The notes: a model not told the origin generated them from the sequence alone. A DNA stretch of 15,675 bases from an uncultured Clostridium sp. (GCA_900557045.1 USQY01000042.1:1-15675); one strand, 5' to 3'. Counted from the stretch's first letter, positions 1 through 6,292 are shown. Numbers and translations are program-made.

Positions 1-25
1 TATTTTTTGAAAGAAGGAAAATACA

Positions 26-922
26 ATGGATAAAGAAAATTTAAATAAAAATAATTCCAATAAATCAGTTTTAAATACTCAAAATCAAAATTTACCTGTA
101 AATAAAAAAATGAATAAAAGTCTAAAGATAATATTAATCATCTTAACACTTATTGTTTTGTCTATATTAAGCCTTACTATTTATGAAGTTTTAACTGTAA
201 ACAACACTTATTATATTGGCCAAAAAAATTTACAAATTCCAATATTAGTTTATCATGATATCGTTGCAGATGAATCCCAAATAGAAGATGATTATATGCA
301 AACAACAGTAGATAATTTCAGAAAACAAATAACCGGATTAATGAGATTGGGATATAAACCAATAAGTTATCAAGATTTGCAAGATTATAAAGACGGAAAA
401 AAGGCCATTTCTAAATGGAGTTTTATAATAACCTTTGATGATGGTTATGAAGGTGTTTATAAATATGCTTATGAATTAGCCAAAGAATATAATATACCTA
501 TGACCTCTTTTGTAGTAAACAGCTGTGTTGGTTTATCTCCTAGCTATTACACTTGGGACCAAGCTAAAGAAATGCATGACAGTGGACTAATTTCAATTTA
601 TTCCCATGGATATACTCACGCTAGGTATGATAATGAAACTGCCGAAAAATTATTAGCTGATATTGATAATTCATATGTTGAACTACGAGAAAAACTTAAT
701 GATGAAAATATCCTAAAAGTATTTACATATCCATATGGTTTATATACCGATTATGAAAGAGAAGTTCTTTGGAATAATGGTTATATGCAAAATCTTACTG
801 ATAGCAAAATTAACTTTAGTAATACTCTTGATTTTTCAGGATTACATAGATCATACCCATTAAATGATTCTGTATTCAAAATATTGTTAAAAATTCAGTA
901 TAGAGCTTTTAGATATAGATAA
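26..922 (+). CDS. Membrane-anchored polysaccharide deacetylase (NodB/CE4 family)
   Basis: Likely removes acetyl groups from a cell-wall or surface polysaccharide outside the membrane. The 298-aa protein has a short Asn/Lys-rich cytoplasmic tail, one membrane segment (about residues 33-53) and then an extracellular NodB-type domain. Visible motifs are TFDDG with the Asp pair D138-D139, SHGYTH (H194, H198, the metal-binding HxxxH) and TYPYG at 234-238; the family usually has RYPYG in this last motif, and here Thr replaces Arg. The start ATG follows a GAAGGAAA ribosome site at a good distance. The gene lies alone before a hairpin terminator and belongs to the chromosome flanking the integrated element. 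The exact substrate (peptidoglycan or another glycan) cannot be told. The family call is firm from the motifs. Confidence 0.9.
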   Translation: MDKENLNKNNSNKSVLNTQNQNLPVNKKMNKSLKIILIILTLIVLSILSLTIYEVLTVNNTYYIGQKNLQIPILVYHDIVADESQIEDDYMQTTVDNFRKQITGLMRLGYKPISYQDLQDYKDGKKAISKWSFIITFDDGYEGVYKYAYELAKEYNIPMTSFVVNSCVGLSPSYYTWDQAKEMHDSGLISIYSHGYTHARYDNETAEKLLADIDNSYVELREKLNDENILKVFTYPYGLYTDYEREVLWNNGYMQNLTDSKINFSNTLDFSGLHRSYPLNDSVFKILLKIQYRAFRYR

Positions 923-979
923 TATAATTCTTTAATGGTAAATTATTTCCAGTATAGCTAGAAGTTACATATAAAATAG

Positions 980-1018
980 AAAAGGTATTAATCAAAAATA
1001 CCGATTAATACCTTTTTT
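980..1018. terminator. Intrinsic terminator, probably bidirectional
   Basis: A 14-bp perfect stem (980-993 pairs with 1003-1016) with a 9-nt loop ends in a T run. It follows the deacetylase gene. The opposite strand also has a T-rich tail, so before the element inserted it probably also terminated tRNA-Pro transcription, which would have come from the right. Confidence 0.85.
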
Positions 1019-1060
1019 CATAATTTTGCGTTTTCTAAGTTTCATAGAAATTGCTATCGT

Positions 1061-1120
1061 ATGGTCGAGGCGACAGGAAATAGCTTTTTGAATATAGCTA
1101 TTTTTAAGCACTTCGACCAT
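1061..1120. repeat. Nested inverted repeats beside left att core
   Basis: Two dyads are nested. ATGGTCGA (1061-1068) pairs with TCGACCAT (1113-1120), so an inverted copy of part of the att core sits 36 bp inside the element. Between them AAATAGCT (1078-1085) pairs with AGCTATTT (1096-1103). No T run follows on either strand, so it is not a good terminator. A role in integrase or excisionase binding is an inference. Confidence 0.55.
1062..1077. repeat. Left attachment-site core (partial tRNA-Pro 3' end)
   Basis: TGGTCGAGGCGACAGG is identical to 10222-10237, the last 16 nt of the tRNA-Pro gene read on the minus strand. Outside the repeat the two loci differ at once (a versus c before it, aaa versus gat after it). 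It marks the distal end of the integrated element. Confidence 0.92.
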
Positions 1121-1146
1121 TTTTGAATGTGATTTGAATGCAGTAG
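1121..1146 (+). repeat. Left integrase arm-type sites (candidate)
   Basis: Two TTGAATG motifs (TTTTGAATGT at 1121-1130 and TTTGAATGCAGTAG at 1133-1146) lie just inside the left end. The 12-mer TGAATGCAGTAG recurs exactly at 10113-10124 inside the right end. Tyrosine integrases of integrative elements bind such repeated arm sites with their N-terminal domain. That these are the arm sites here is inferred from repetition and position. Confidence 0.6.
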
Positions 1147-1152
1147 AAATTT

Positions 1153-1365
1153 TTAATGATTATTTACTAACATTGCAATTCCAAATAATACTGCAACAGA
1201 AAATATAATTCCTAATATTTTCCACAAAATATTTGATGTTATATTAACAAGTACTTGTTTCCAAAATCCATCTGTCTTCTTTTCTTTGCCTTCCATTTTT
1301 ATATCTGCATTTTCTATAAAATTAGTGTTTTTTATTTTGTTATTATCTCCAATTTTTATTCCCAT
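1153..1365 (-). CDS. 70-aa single-pass membrane protein, AbiTii partner
   Basis: No family is recognised. Residues 1-25 are polar, beginning with an IGDNNKIKN stretch at residues 5-13; residues about 43-67 are a hydrophobic membrane helix. Its start codon overlaps the stop of the upstream AbiTii gene by one base (TAATG), and AGGAGGAAAG precedes it, so the two are translationally coupled. The N-terminal motif matches the C-terminus of the AbiTii protein (IGDGNKLKN at about 203-211), which suggests that the two proteins interact or share a fold. A plausible role is a membrane-acting effector or anchor for the AbiTii protein; this is inference. It is the last gene of the leftward operon, with no clear terminator before the att site. 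Confidence 0.75.
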   Translation of the reverse strand: MGIKIGDNNKIKNTNFIENADIKMEGKEKKTDGFWKQVLVNITSNILWKILGIIFSVAVLFGIAMLVNNH

Positions 1366-2030
1366 TACTTCTTTCCTCCTAGTTTTTGAAATAAATTGTT
1401 TTTTAGTTTATTTCCATCTCCTATAGTAACAGAATTATCTTCAAAAATTATTATGTTTAATTTATTATTAATTTCTTTTAAATTTTTCACATTAGTGTCA
1501 ATGTCCAAATCATCTAAACATCCAAATTCCTTATCTAATTCTATAAAAACTTTTAATAATTTTGTTCGTATAGTACTTAGTAACCCTATAAAGATTTCTT
1601 TTGGAAATTGCATAGAAATTTTAATACACTGTATAGATGTTTTTTTATACACAATCCCTGCCAAATACGTTAAATCTAAACCTATGTTGCCATTATCACC
1701 AAAGGCAAATTGTTCAATAGTTGCTATATCTTGATCAAAATAATTTATCCTTATATAATCTAAAAGCTCTTTGTCAAATATTGATAATGGTAACGGCTGA
1801 TTGTTCACTTGCATACGTCCGTTTATTCCTGAATAAACAATATGCCCCATTTTTCCTTCCCTGTATTTAGGAATTTTTGAATCTTTAGAGTATCCATTTA
1901 GTTCATTTGTTGCCCAATTTACTAAATCATCATTATTTAAATCCGATGCAATGATTAACAATCTATTAAATGCAACTTCTAATGAAACTTCTTTGTTTGC
2001 TAATTCTTTGATAATCTTACTTTTTGCCAT
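1365..2030 (-). CDS. AbiTii-domain protein (putative abortive infection)
   Basis: The N-terminal 60 residues resemble the AbiTii domain of predicted phage-resistance proteins: a helical segment with LEVAFNRLLIIASDL, then WATNELNGY and IPKYR. The remaining part of the 221 aa is not recognised. The last 20 residues carry IGDGNKLKNNLF, a near copy of the start of the next protein (IGDNNKIKNTNF). The start at 2030 follows AGAGGGAT, in which the stop codon of the fic gene is embedded (12-base gap). It is the third gene of a leftward operon led by the repressor. A defence role rests on the domain name and on its placement in a mobile element; the biochemical activity is unknown. Domain call moderately sure. 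Confidence 0.7.
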   Translation of the reverse strand: MAKSKIIKELANKEVSLEVAFNRLLIIASDLNNDDLVNWATNELNGYSKDSKIPKYREGKMGHIVYSGINGRMQVNNQPLPLSIFDKELLDYIRINYFDQDIATIEQFAFGDNGNIGLDLTYLAGIVYKKTSIQCIKISMQFPKEIFIGLLSTIRTKLLKVFIELDKEFGCLDDLDIDTNVKNLKEINNKLNIIIFEDNSVTIGDGNKLKNNLFQKLGGKK

Positions 2031-2042
2031 ATATTTATCCCT

Positions 2043-2723
2043 CTATTCTGTATACCCAAACTTCTCAATTCTTTCTTTTTCTTCTGTAGATAATTCTTTT
2101 AACCATTCAGCTAAACCTGTACTATCATTGTTTCTTAAAAATTCAAAGTATTTTACTCTTTCCTCTTTGCTAATAACAACAGGGGGAATATTATTTTTTA
2201 ACAATTCATAATTTAATAATAGTCTACCAGTTCTACCATTTCCATCTTCAAAGGGATGGATTTTTTCAAATTCAATATGATATCTTGCAATTTTAGTAAA
2301 AATATCTTCTTCATCATGGTTGTAATTATAAACAAAATAAGTCATTAAATTAGGTATTTTTTCAGGAGCTGGTGGAATATGCTCACTACCTCTAATAAAT
2401 ACTTGAACAGTTCTATATCCTTCTGTGTCTTTAATATCTCTATTTATAGTTTCATTTAATTTCTTAATAAATCTTTCATCAAATCCATCATCATTTTGTA
2501 AATTCTTGAAAACCAATTCTAAGGCTTTTTTATGGTTAATAGCCTCATATATTTCTCTTGGCTCTTTTCCTTCAATTTTAAAGCTATTGTCGTTATAAAG
2601 AATAGCATAAGTTTCAGCATAAGTTAATGTACTTCCTTCAATAGCATTTGAATGATATGTACTTCTTGTAATTAAATCCTCTAAATAATCATTGTTATTT
2701 AATATAAATTCTAAAATAGTCAT
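2043..2723 (-). CDS. Class II Fic domain protein (AMPylase)
   Basis: Fic proteins usually transfer AMP from ATP to a hydroxyl side chain of a target protein. The 226-aa protein has the full active-site motif HPFEDGNGRTGR (residues 156-167, catalytic H156) and an N-terminal inhibitory motif SNAIEG (S25 to G30, with the blocking Glu E29), which is the class II arrangement of a self-inhibited enzyme. All key residues are present, so it should be active when relieved. The start follows AAAGAGGT. It lies 14 bases after the repressor gene and 12 before the AbiTii gene, so all are probably co-transcribed. The target is unknown. No separate antitoxin gene is needed in this class because the inhibitory helix is built in. 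Confidence 0.9.
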   Translation of the reverse strand: MTILEFILNNNDYLEDLITRSTYHSNAIEGSTLTYAETYAILYNDNSFKIEGKEPREIYEAINHKKALELVFKNLQNDDGFDERFIKKLNETINRDIKDTEGYRTVQVFIRGSEHIPPAPEKIPNLMTYFVYNYNHDEEDIFTKIARYHIEFEKIHPFEDGNGRTGRLLLNYELLKNNIPPVVISKEERVKYFEFLRNNDSTGLAEWLKELSTEEKERIEKFGYTE

Positions 2724-2737
2724 AATTTTACCTCTTT

Positions 2738-3472
2738 CTATAATCTATCCATTATTTCTAAATATTCTCCAGTAGTCAATACAGTTTTAGGCAATAATAA
2801 TGGTATAGAATAATTTTCTCCATTTTTTATATAAGTTGAATAGATTATTTTACAATTTTTATTTTTATCAATATCCATTGCTAATCCCAATACATTATAT
2901 TTTTTAGATAATTTATTTGCATATAAATTCACTCTATCTGTAGCTTTTAATGGTATATCCGCATTTTCAAAATAATCAATTTCAACTATCATTATATTAT
3001 CTTTTTTATCTCTAACCTTTAATAAAATCTGTGGTTTTGGTAATTTGGCTTTTTCAAAATCATTAATCAATTTAGAAATATCTTCAAAAGAAATATATTG
3101 ATTTAATTCTACTGTACCATAAGTTGTTTTGCCAACTCCACAACAAAGTTCATTTACAGCCCAACCTGCAGCTTCGTCTGTATCAATTATTTCTGTTGTT
3201 GGATTTTTTTCATACTTATTTTTTATATTTGTTAAATTAAAAGTTGCTTTATCTTTTTCTCCAATATAAACATCAGGTGTTAATCCTAATAAAAAGTCTG
3301 TTGAAACTTCAAAGATCTCTGATAATTTTTTTAATGCTTCAATGTTAGGTTCTCTTAAATTAAGTTCATATTTTGAAACTGCAGCAGATTCTAAGCCTAA
3401 TTTATTAGCAACATCTTTTTGAGTTAATCCTTTTGCTTCTCTTAAATATTTAATTCTTTCCCCAATTCTCAT
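2738..3472 (-). CDS. XRE-family HTH repressor of the element
   Basis: The N-terminal residues 3-63 form a Cro/C1-type helix-turn-helix (IGERIKYLREAKGLTQKDVA, then AAVSKYE and PNIEALKKLSEIFEVSTDFLLG). The remaining 180 residues (about 65-244) form a C-terminal domain that I do not recognise; no S24 peptidase Ser-Lys pattern and no HExxH metalloprotease motif are seen. The start follows AAGGAG. It heads the leftward operon with fic, and its own promoter contains a copy of the palindromic operator, which suggests autorepression, while three further copies govern the rightward mobility genes. This is the layout of a phage-like immunity switch. How the repressor is inactivated is not evident. Confidence 0.85.
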   Translation of the reverse strand: MRIGERIKYLREAKGLTQKDVANKLGLESAAVSKYELNLREPNIEALKKLSEIFEVSTDFLLGLTPDVYIGEKDKATFNLTNIKNKYEKNPTTEIIDTDEAAGWAVNELCCGVGKTTYGTVELNQYISFEDISKLINDFEKAKLPKPQILLKVRDKKDNIMIVEIDYFENADIPLKATDRVNLYANKLSKKYNVLGLAMDIDKNKNCKIIYSTYIKNGENYSIPLLLPKTVLTTGEYLEIMDRL

Positions 3473-3503
3473 TAATTTTCTCCTTCTTCTATTGTATGCC
3501 TAA

Positions 3504-3532
3504 ATTTTATCATATCCATTTTGGAAAGTCAA
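3504..3532 (-). promoter_or_regulatory. Leftward promoter of repressor-fic-AbiTii operon
   Basis: On the minus strand, TTGACT (3532-3527), a 17-bp spacer, and TAAAAT (3509-3504). Transcription would start near 3497, about 25 bases before the repressor ATG. Operator O1 fills the spacer. Confidence 0.75.
3513..3527. promoter_or_regulatory. Operator O1 (repressor site)
   Basis: TATCCATTTTGGAAA matches the palindrome consensus TATCCATTTTGGATA at 14 of 15 positions; it lies inside the spacer of the leftward promoter. The imperfect half may mean weaker binding and a moderate autorepression. Confidence 0.75.
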
Positions 3533-3613
3533 TCGAGACTTGATATTTTAAAGAAAACAGTCCAACAAAGTTTTATAAAGGCAAAAAAACTTTTAAAACT
3601 TTTGAAAAAGGTA

Positions 3614-3642
3614 TTGACTTATTATCCATTTTGGATTATTAT
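3614..3642 (+). promoter_or_regulatory. Rightward promoter of mobility/replication operon
   Basis: TTGACT (3614-3619), a 17-bp spacer, and TATTAT (3637-3642). Transcription would start near 3649, inside operator O3, while operator O2 lies within the spacer. It should drive the excisionase-like gene and the genes after it, through at least the replication gene and perhaps the integrase. Confidence 0.8.
3623..3637. promoter_or_regulatory. Operator O2 (repressor site)
   Basis: TATCCATTTTGGATT, 14 of 15 to the palindrome consensus, between the -35 and -10 boxes of the rightward promoter. Bound repressor would exclude RNA polymerase. Confidence 0.8.
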
Positions 3643-3647
3643 ATAAA

Positions 3648-3662
3648 TATCCAAAACGGATA
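3648..3662. promoter_or_regulatory. Operator O3 (repressor site)
   Basis: TATCCAAAACGGATA, an inverted-orientation copy with one mismatch, at the predicted start point of the rightward transcript. Its centre is 25 bp from that of O2. Confidence 0.78.
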
Positions 3663-3673
3663 ACCAAAATTAG

Positions 3674-3681
3674 AAAGGAGG
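3674..3681 (+). promoter_or_regulatory. Orphan ribosome binding site
   Basis: AAAGGAGG is a near-perfect Shine-Dalgarno, but no ATG, GTG or TTG follows at usable distance; the sequence after it reads TTTATAGCAAAATAA, where ATA GCA AAA TAA would be a three-codon frame. It may be the remnant of a lost leader gene, or have an RNA role in the leader. Confidence 0.4.
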
Positions 3682-3722
3682 TTTATAGCAAAATAAAAGA
3701 GTTTATTTTTTTACTTAGATGT

Positions 3723-3737
3723 TATCCAAAATGGATA
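3723..3737. promoter_or_regulatory. Operator O4 (repressor site)
   Basis: TATCCAAAATGGATA, the one perfect 15-bp palindrome of the set. It lies 29 bases before the excisionase-like ATG, 75 bp centre to centre from O3, directly before a TATAAT box (3740-3745) that has no good -35. It may act as a roadblock, control a second promoter, or allow looping with O2/O3. Confidence 0.78.
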
Positions 3738-3765
3738 TATATAATTTCAAAGGAGGACAAAAATT

Positions 3766-4011
3766 ATGAATGATAGTTTTAGTGAAGAACTTAAGAAAGA
3801 GTTAGTAAAACAAGCTGTAAAGAGCTTAGAAGATCCATTTAAAATGCTAACAGTAAAAGATGTTGCAAAGGATTTATATATGGGAGAAAACAAAACAAAC
3901 GAGATATTTAATCGTGCAGACTTCCCTTCTGTAAATATAGGCAAAACAAGAAAAATACAAAAAATCGCTTATATTTTATGGAAGATGGAAAAAAGGATTG
4001 ATGCTATATGA
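3766..4011 (+). CDS. Excisionase-like small HTH protein
   Basis: The 81-aa basic protein has an MerR/excisionase-like winged-HTH pattern (about residues 28-75: LTVKDVAKDLYMGENKTNEIF, then FPSVNIGKTRKI). Such proteins bind att arms to favour excision, or act as transcription regulators; the first is likely because it is the first gene of the rightward operon in an element with a tyrosine integrase. A strong AAAGGAGG precedes the ATG. Its stop overlaps the start of the next small gene (ATGA). The fold call is fair; the excisionase role is inferred from context. Confidence 0.72.
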   Translation: MNDSFSEELKKELVKQAVKSLEDPFKMLTVKDVAKDLYMGENKTNEIFNRADFPSVNIGKTRKIQKIAYILWKMEKRIDAI

Positions 4012-4163
4012 AAAGAAAAAGCATTTATACAAAAGCACACTTTGGAGAGCTAACTTTTGCACAAATGCCACATAAAGACTTAAGCAATCTTTATAAAAGT
4101 AGTATATCATTTTTCCTTAATTTTAACAATAGAAAAAGAGTAGAAATACTAGAAAGTGAGTAA
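4008..4163 (+). CDS. Small basic protein, 51 aa, unknown function
   Basis: ATG overlaps the stop of the excisionase-like gene (ATGA), and the frame ends three bases before the replication gene. The protein is basic (begins MKRKSIYTKAHFGEL, ends NRKRVEILESE), without a membrane segment or a recognised motif. Tight coupling on both sides and coding-like composition argue that it is a real gene. No function can be assigned. Confidence 0.6.
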   Translation: MKRKSIYTKAHFGELTFAQMPHKDLSNLYKSSISFFLNFNNRKRVEILESE

Positions 4164-4166
4164 ATT

Positions 4167-4970
4167 ATGGAGAAAACAAAAAGATATTATTGGATAAAAT
4201 TAAAAACAGATTTCTTTAATCTAGCAGAAATTGACTTTTTATTATCACAACAAGATGGCTGTAAATACATAGTTTTATATCAAATGCTATGCCTACAAAC
4301 TGCAAATAATAATGGAGAACTTGCTTCAAGATTAGGAAAAATGATAATTCCTTATGATGCAGACAAAATAGTAAGAGATACAAAATATTTTAGTAGAGAT
4401 ACTGTCATTGTAGCAATGGAATTATTTAAAAAACTAAATCTAATTTATACAGAAGAAGAAAATTGTTTTAGAATAGCAGGATTTGAAAATATGGTAGGTA
4501 GCGAAACTGGTTGGGCAAAGCAAAAAAGAGAGCAAAGAGAAAAACAAAAATTATTAAGTGGACAATGTCCACCAAATAGTCCAATAGAGATAGATATAGA
4601 TAAAGAGTTAGATACAGAGATAGATAAAGATATAAAAAATAATGGAATGAAAGAAAGATTAAATATAATTAATTTAAAAATAAAAAAAGAAAATTTGGTA
4701 CAAGAAGAAACATCAGATTACAATGAAATATTTAATCAGAAAAAAATATATATTCAAAATATAGATTATTTACCAGAAAATCTATTAAACCAAATAAAGC
4801 TATATCAATTAGCAGTAAAAAGACTATGTGATAGTAATCAACTAGAATTGCTAGATAAAGTAACTTTACCAATACTAGAGAAAGTATTTGGTAAGATTTT
4901 AAAATGTGAAAAAATCGAAAATATAAAAGAATATTATATTTCAAGTTTAGTAAATGAAATATCAAAATAA
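4167..4970 (+). CDS. Replisome organizer-like replication protein
   Basis: The N-terminal 120 residues match the phage replisome organizer N-terminal domain: RYYWIKLKTDFFN, LLSQQDGCKYIVLYQMLCLQ, then NGELASRLGKMIIPYD and a winged-helix end at ENCFRIAGFENMVGSE. A charged linker (about 132-155) is encoded by a GATAGATA-type repeat, followed by an unrecognised C-terminal part. Such proteins bind origin repeats and recruit the DnaD/DnaI/helicase machinery. In this element the protein probably starts replication of the excised circle, helping to keep it and raise its copy number. It sits in the rightward operon ahead of the integrase gene; ribosome site weak, consistent with coupling to the upstream gene. 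Family call good; role inferred. Confidence 0.8.
   Translation: MEKTKRYYWIKLKTDFFNLAEIDFLLSQQDGCKYIVLYQMLCLQTANNNGELASRLGKMIIPYDADKIVRDTKYFSRDTVIVAMELFKKLNLIYTEEENCFRIAGFENMVGSETGWAKQKREQREKQKLLSGQCPPNSPIEIDIDKELDTEIDKDIKNNGMKERLNIINLKIKKENLVQEETSDYNEIFNQKKIYIQNIDYLPENLLNQIKLYQLAVKRLCDSNQLELLDKVTLPILEKVFGKILKCEKIENIKEYYISSLVNEISK
4586..4630 (+). repeat. Repeats within replication gene, candidate origin
   Basis: AGAGATAGATA occurs at 4586-4596 and 4616-4626, and TAGATAAAGA at 4597-4606 and 4621-4630. They encode an Ile/Asp/Lys/Glu linker. In several phages the origin bound by the replisome organizer lies inside its own gene, so these could be the binding repeats. The alternative is simple low-complexity coding sequence. 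Confidence 0.4.
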
Positions 4971-4990
4971 GAAAACGGAGGTTAATAATT

Positions 4991-6169
4991 ATGAAGAAAA
5001 AAAGAAGAAGAGGAAATGGAGAAGGCACAATATTTGAAGACAAGAAAAATAAAAGATGGATAGGTCAATATATATCAGGAATAGCAGAAGATGGAAAAGC
5101 TATTAGAAAATCAGTATATGGCAAAACACAAAAAGAAGTTTTAAATAAATTAAACGAAGTAAAATATCAAATGAATAATGATATTTATGTGGAGAAAAAC
5201 GGAATTAAGCTAGTAAAAATCATGGAAGATATAAGAGAAGAAAAACTTGCTTCTAATACGATTTCTGGTGGTCAATATGCAAGGCTTAAATGGACTATAA
5301 ATAAAATAAAAAATAGCAAACTTGGAGAAATGAAAATTCAAGATATAACCAAAAATGATATTCAAGAATTTTTAAATTCGACAAAAGATTTAAGCGATTC
5401 ATATATTAAAAAATTATATGAACAATTTGTACAGGCATATCGTAGGGCAGAAATTAAGAAATATATTGCATATAACCCAATGTATGAAGTTATAAAACCT
5501 AAAAGTGATAAACAAACTAAAGTTGTAGAAGCACTAGATATCAATGTTCAAAAAGCTTTTACAGAATATCTAAATAAGGCTTCAATAGAAAGTGAACCTT
5601 ATAAAAATATTTTTTTAATACAAATGTATATGGGATTAAGAATTGGAGAAGTTTTAGCATTAAGCATAGAAAATATAGATTTAGAGAATAAACTTTTATA
5701 TGTAAAAAGAACACTTACAAATGATAAAGAATTTGCTATTATTTTAGGAAATAAGACCAAAACTTATGCAGGTAATAGAACTTTACCTATTCCAGATTTT
5801 TTAGTGCCAACTTTTGAAGAACAGCTAAAATATTCAAATGAAAATTTACACAATTTAATATTTACAACAAATGATAATTACATAAGAACATCAGCAATAA
5901 ATAAAGAACTAAAAAGAATATTTGAAGAAGAATTAAAGACAAGTTCTAAAAATATAAGTACACATGGTTTAAGACATACTTATGGAACGAGATGTATTGA
6001 AGCAGGAATGACAGCAGTAGTTTTACAAAGATTAATGGGACATAAAGATGTAACAGTTACTTTAAATACATATACATCAGTTTTCAATAAATTCAAAAAA
6101 GATGAACTTGAAAAAGTAAATAACTATTTAACAAATAACCAATTAAATTTTGTAAATAGTGCTAAATAA
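4991..6169 (+). CDS. int: Tyrosine recombinase / integrase
   Basis: It integrates and excises the element at the tRNA-Pro 3' end. The 392-aa protein has an AP2-like arm-binding N-terminus (about 8-55: GNGEGTIFED, then RWIGQY), a core-binding helical domain (about 72-165) and a catalytic domain with all usual residues: R217 (GLRIGE), a hairpin Lys near 255-257, H325 and R328 (HGLRH), H351 (LMGHKD) and nucleophile Y361 (NTY). Length is normal for integrases of Tn916-like elements and Gram-positive phages. GGAGG precedes the ATG. It is probably read from the rightward promoter together with the replication gene. It lies in the middle of the element, so its own att sites are several kb away on either side. 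Confidence 0.95.
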   Translation: MKKKRRRGNGEGTIFEDKKNKRWIGQYISGIAEDGKAIRKSVYGKTQKEVLNKLNEVKYQMNNDIYVEKNGIKLVKIMEDIREEKLASNTISGGQYARLKWTINKIKNSKLGEMKIQDITKNDIQEFLNSTKDLSDSYIKKLYEQFVQAYRRAEIKKYIAYNPMYEVIKPKSDKQTKVVEALDINVQKAFTEYLNKASIESEPYKNIFLIQMYMGLRIGEVLALSIENIDLENKLLYVKRTLTNDKEFAIILGNKTKTYAGNRTLPIPDFLVPTFEEQLKYSNENLHNLIFTTNDNYIRTSAINKELKRIFEEELKTSSKNISTHGLRHTYGTRCIEAGMTAVVLQRLMGHKDVTVTLNTYTSVFNKFKKDELEKVNNYLTNNQLNFVNSAK

Positions 6170-6170
6170 T

Positions 6171-6292
6171 TTTACTATTTATTGTATTGCAAGCTTCCTA
6201 TTTGTAGGTACAAGTACCATCAAATAGAGCTTGCAAAATTGGGAGAACCCAAACCCCTTTAATTTGTTTTAGGGATTTCAAGGAGGAGTGAT
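6171..6292. other. Candidate origin of transfer (oriT) with hairpins
   Basis: Non-coding stretch between integrase and mobC. It holds a long imperfect hairpin: TTGCAAGCT (6187-6195) with AGCTTGCAA (6228-6236), continued by CTATTTG (6198-6204) with CAAATAG (6221-6227), and GGTA/TACC in the loop. Then TTGGG (6239-6243) pairs with CCCAA (6248-6252), followed by a C-rich AAACCCCT and an AGGGATTT. Inverted repeats just upstream of mobC are the usual form of oriT in mobilizable elements. The nick site cannot be placed. The hairpins could also end integrase transcription. Confidence 0.5.

Noticed and set aside
1078..1103. Hairpin as terminator of the leftward Fic/AbiTii operon
   Set aside because: The 8-bp stem is followed by CCTGTCG on the minus strand, not by T residues.
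1396..1734. 112-codon open frame on the plus strand opposite the AbiTii gene
   Set aside because: Antisense shadow of the AbiTii frame with low-complexity composition, no ribosome site and no promoter.
2747..2880. Further TATCCATTA / TATCCATTG matches to the operator half
   Set aside because: They are in the repressor coding region, lack the second half-site and have no promoter nearby.
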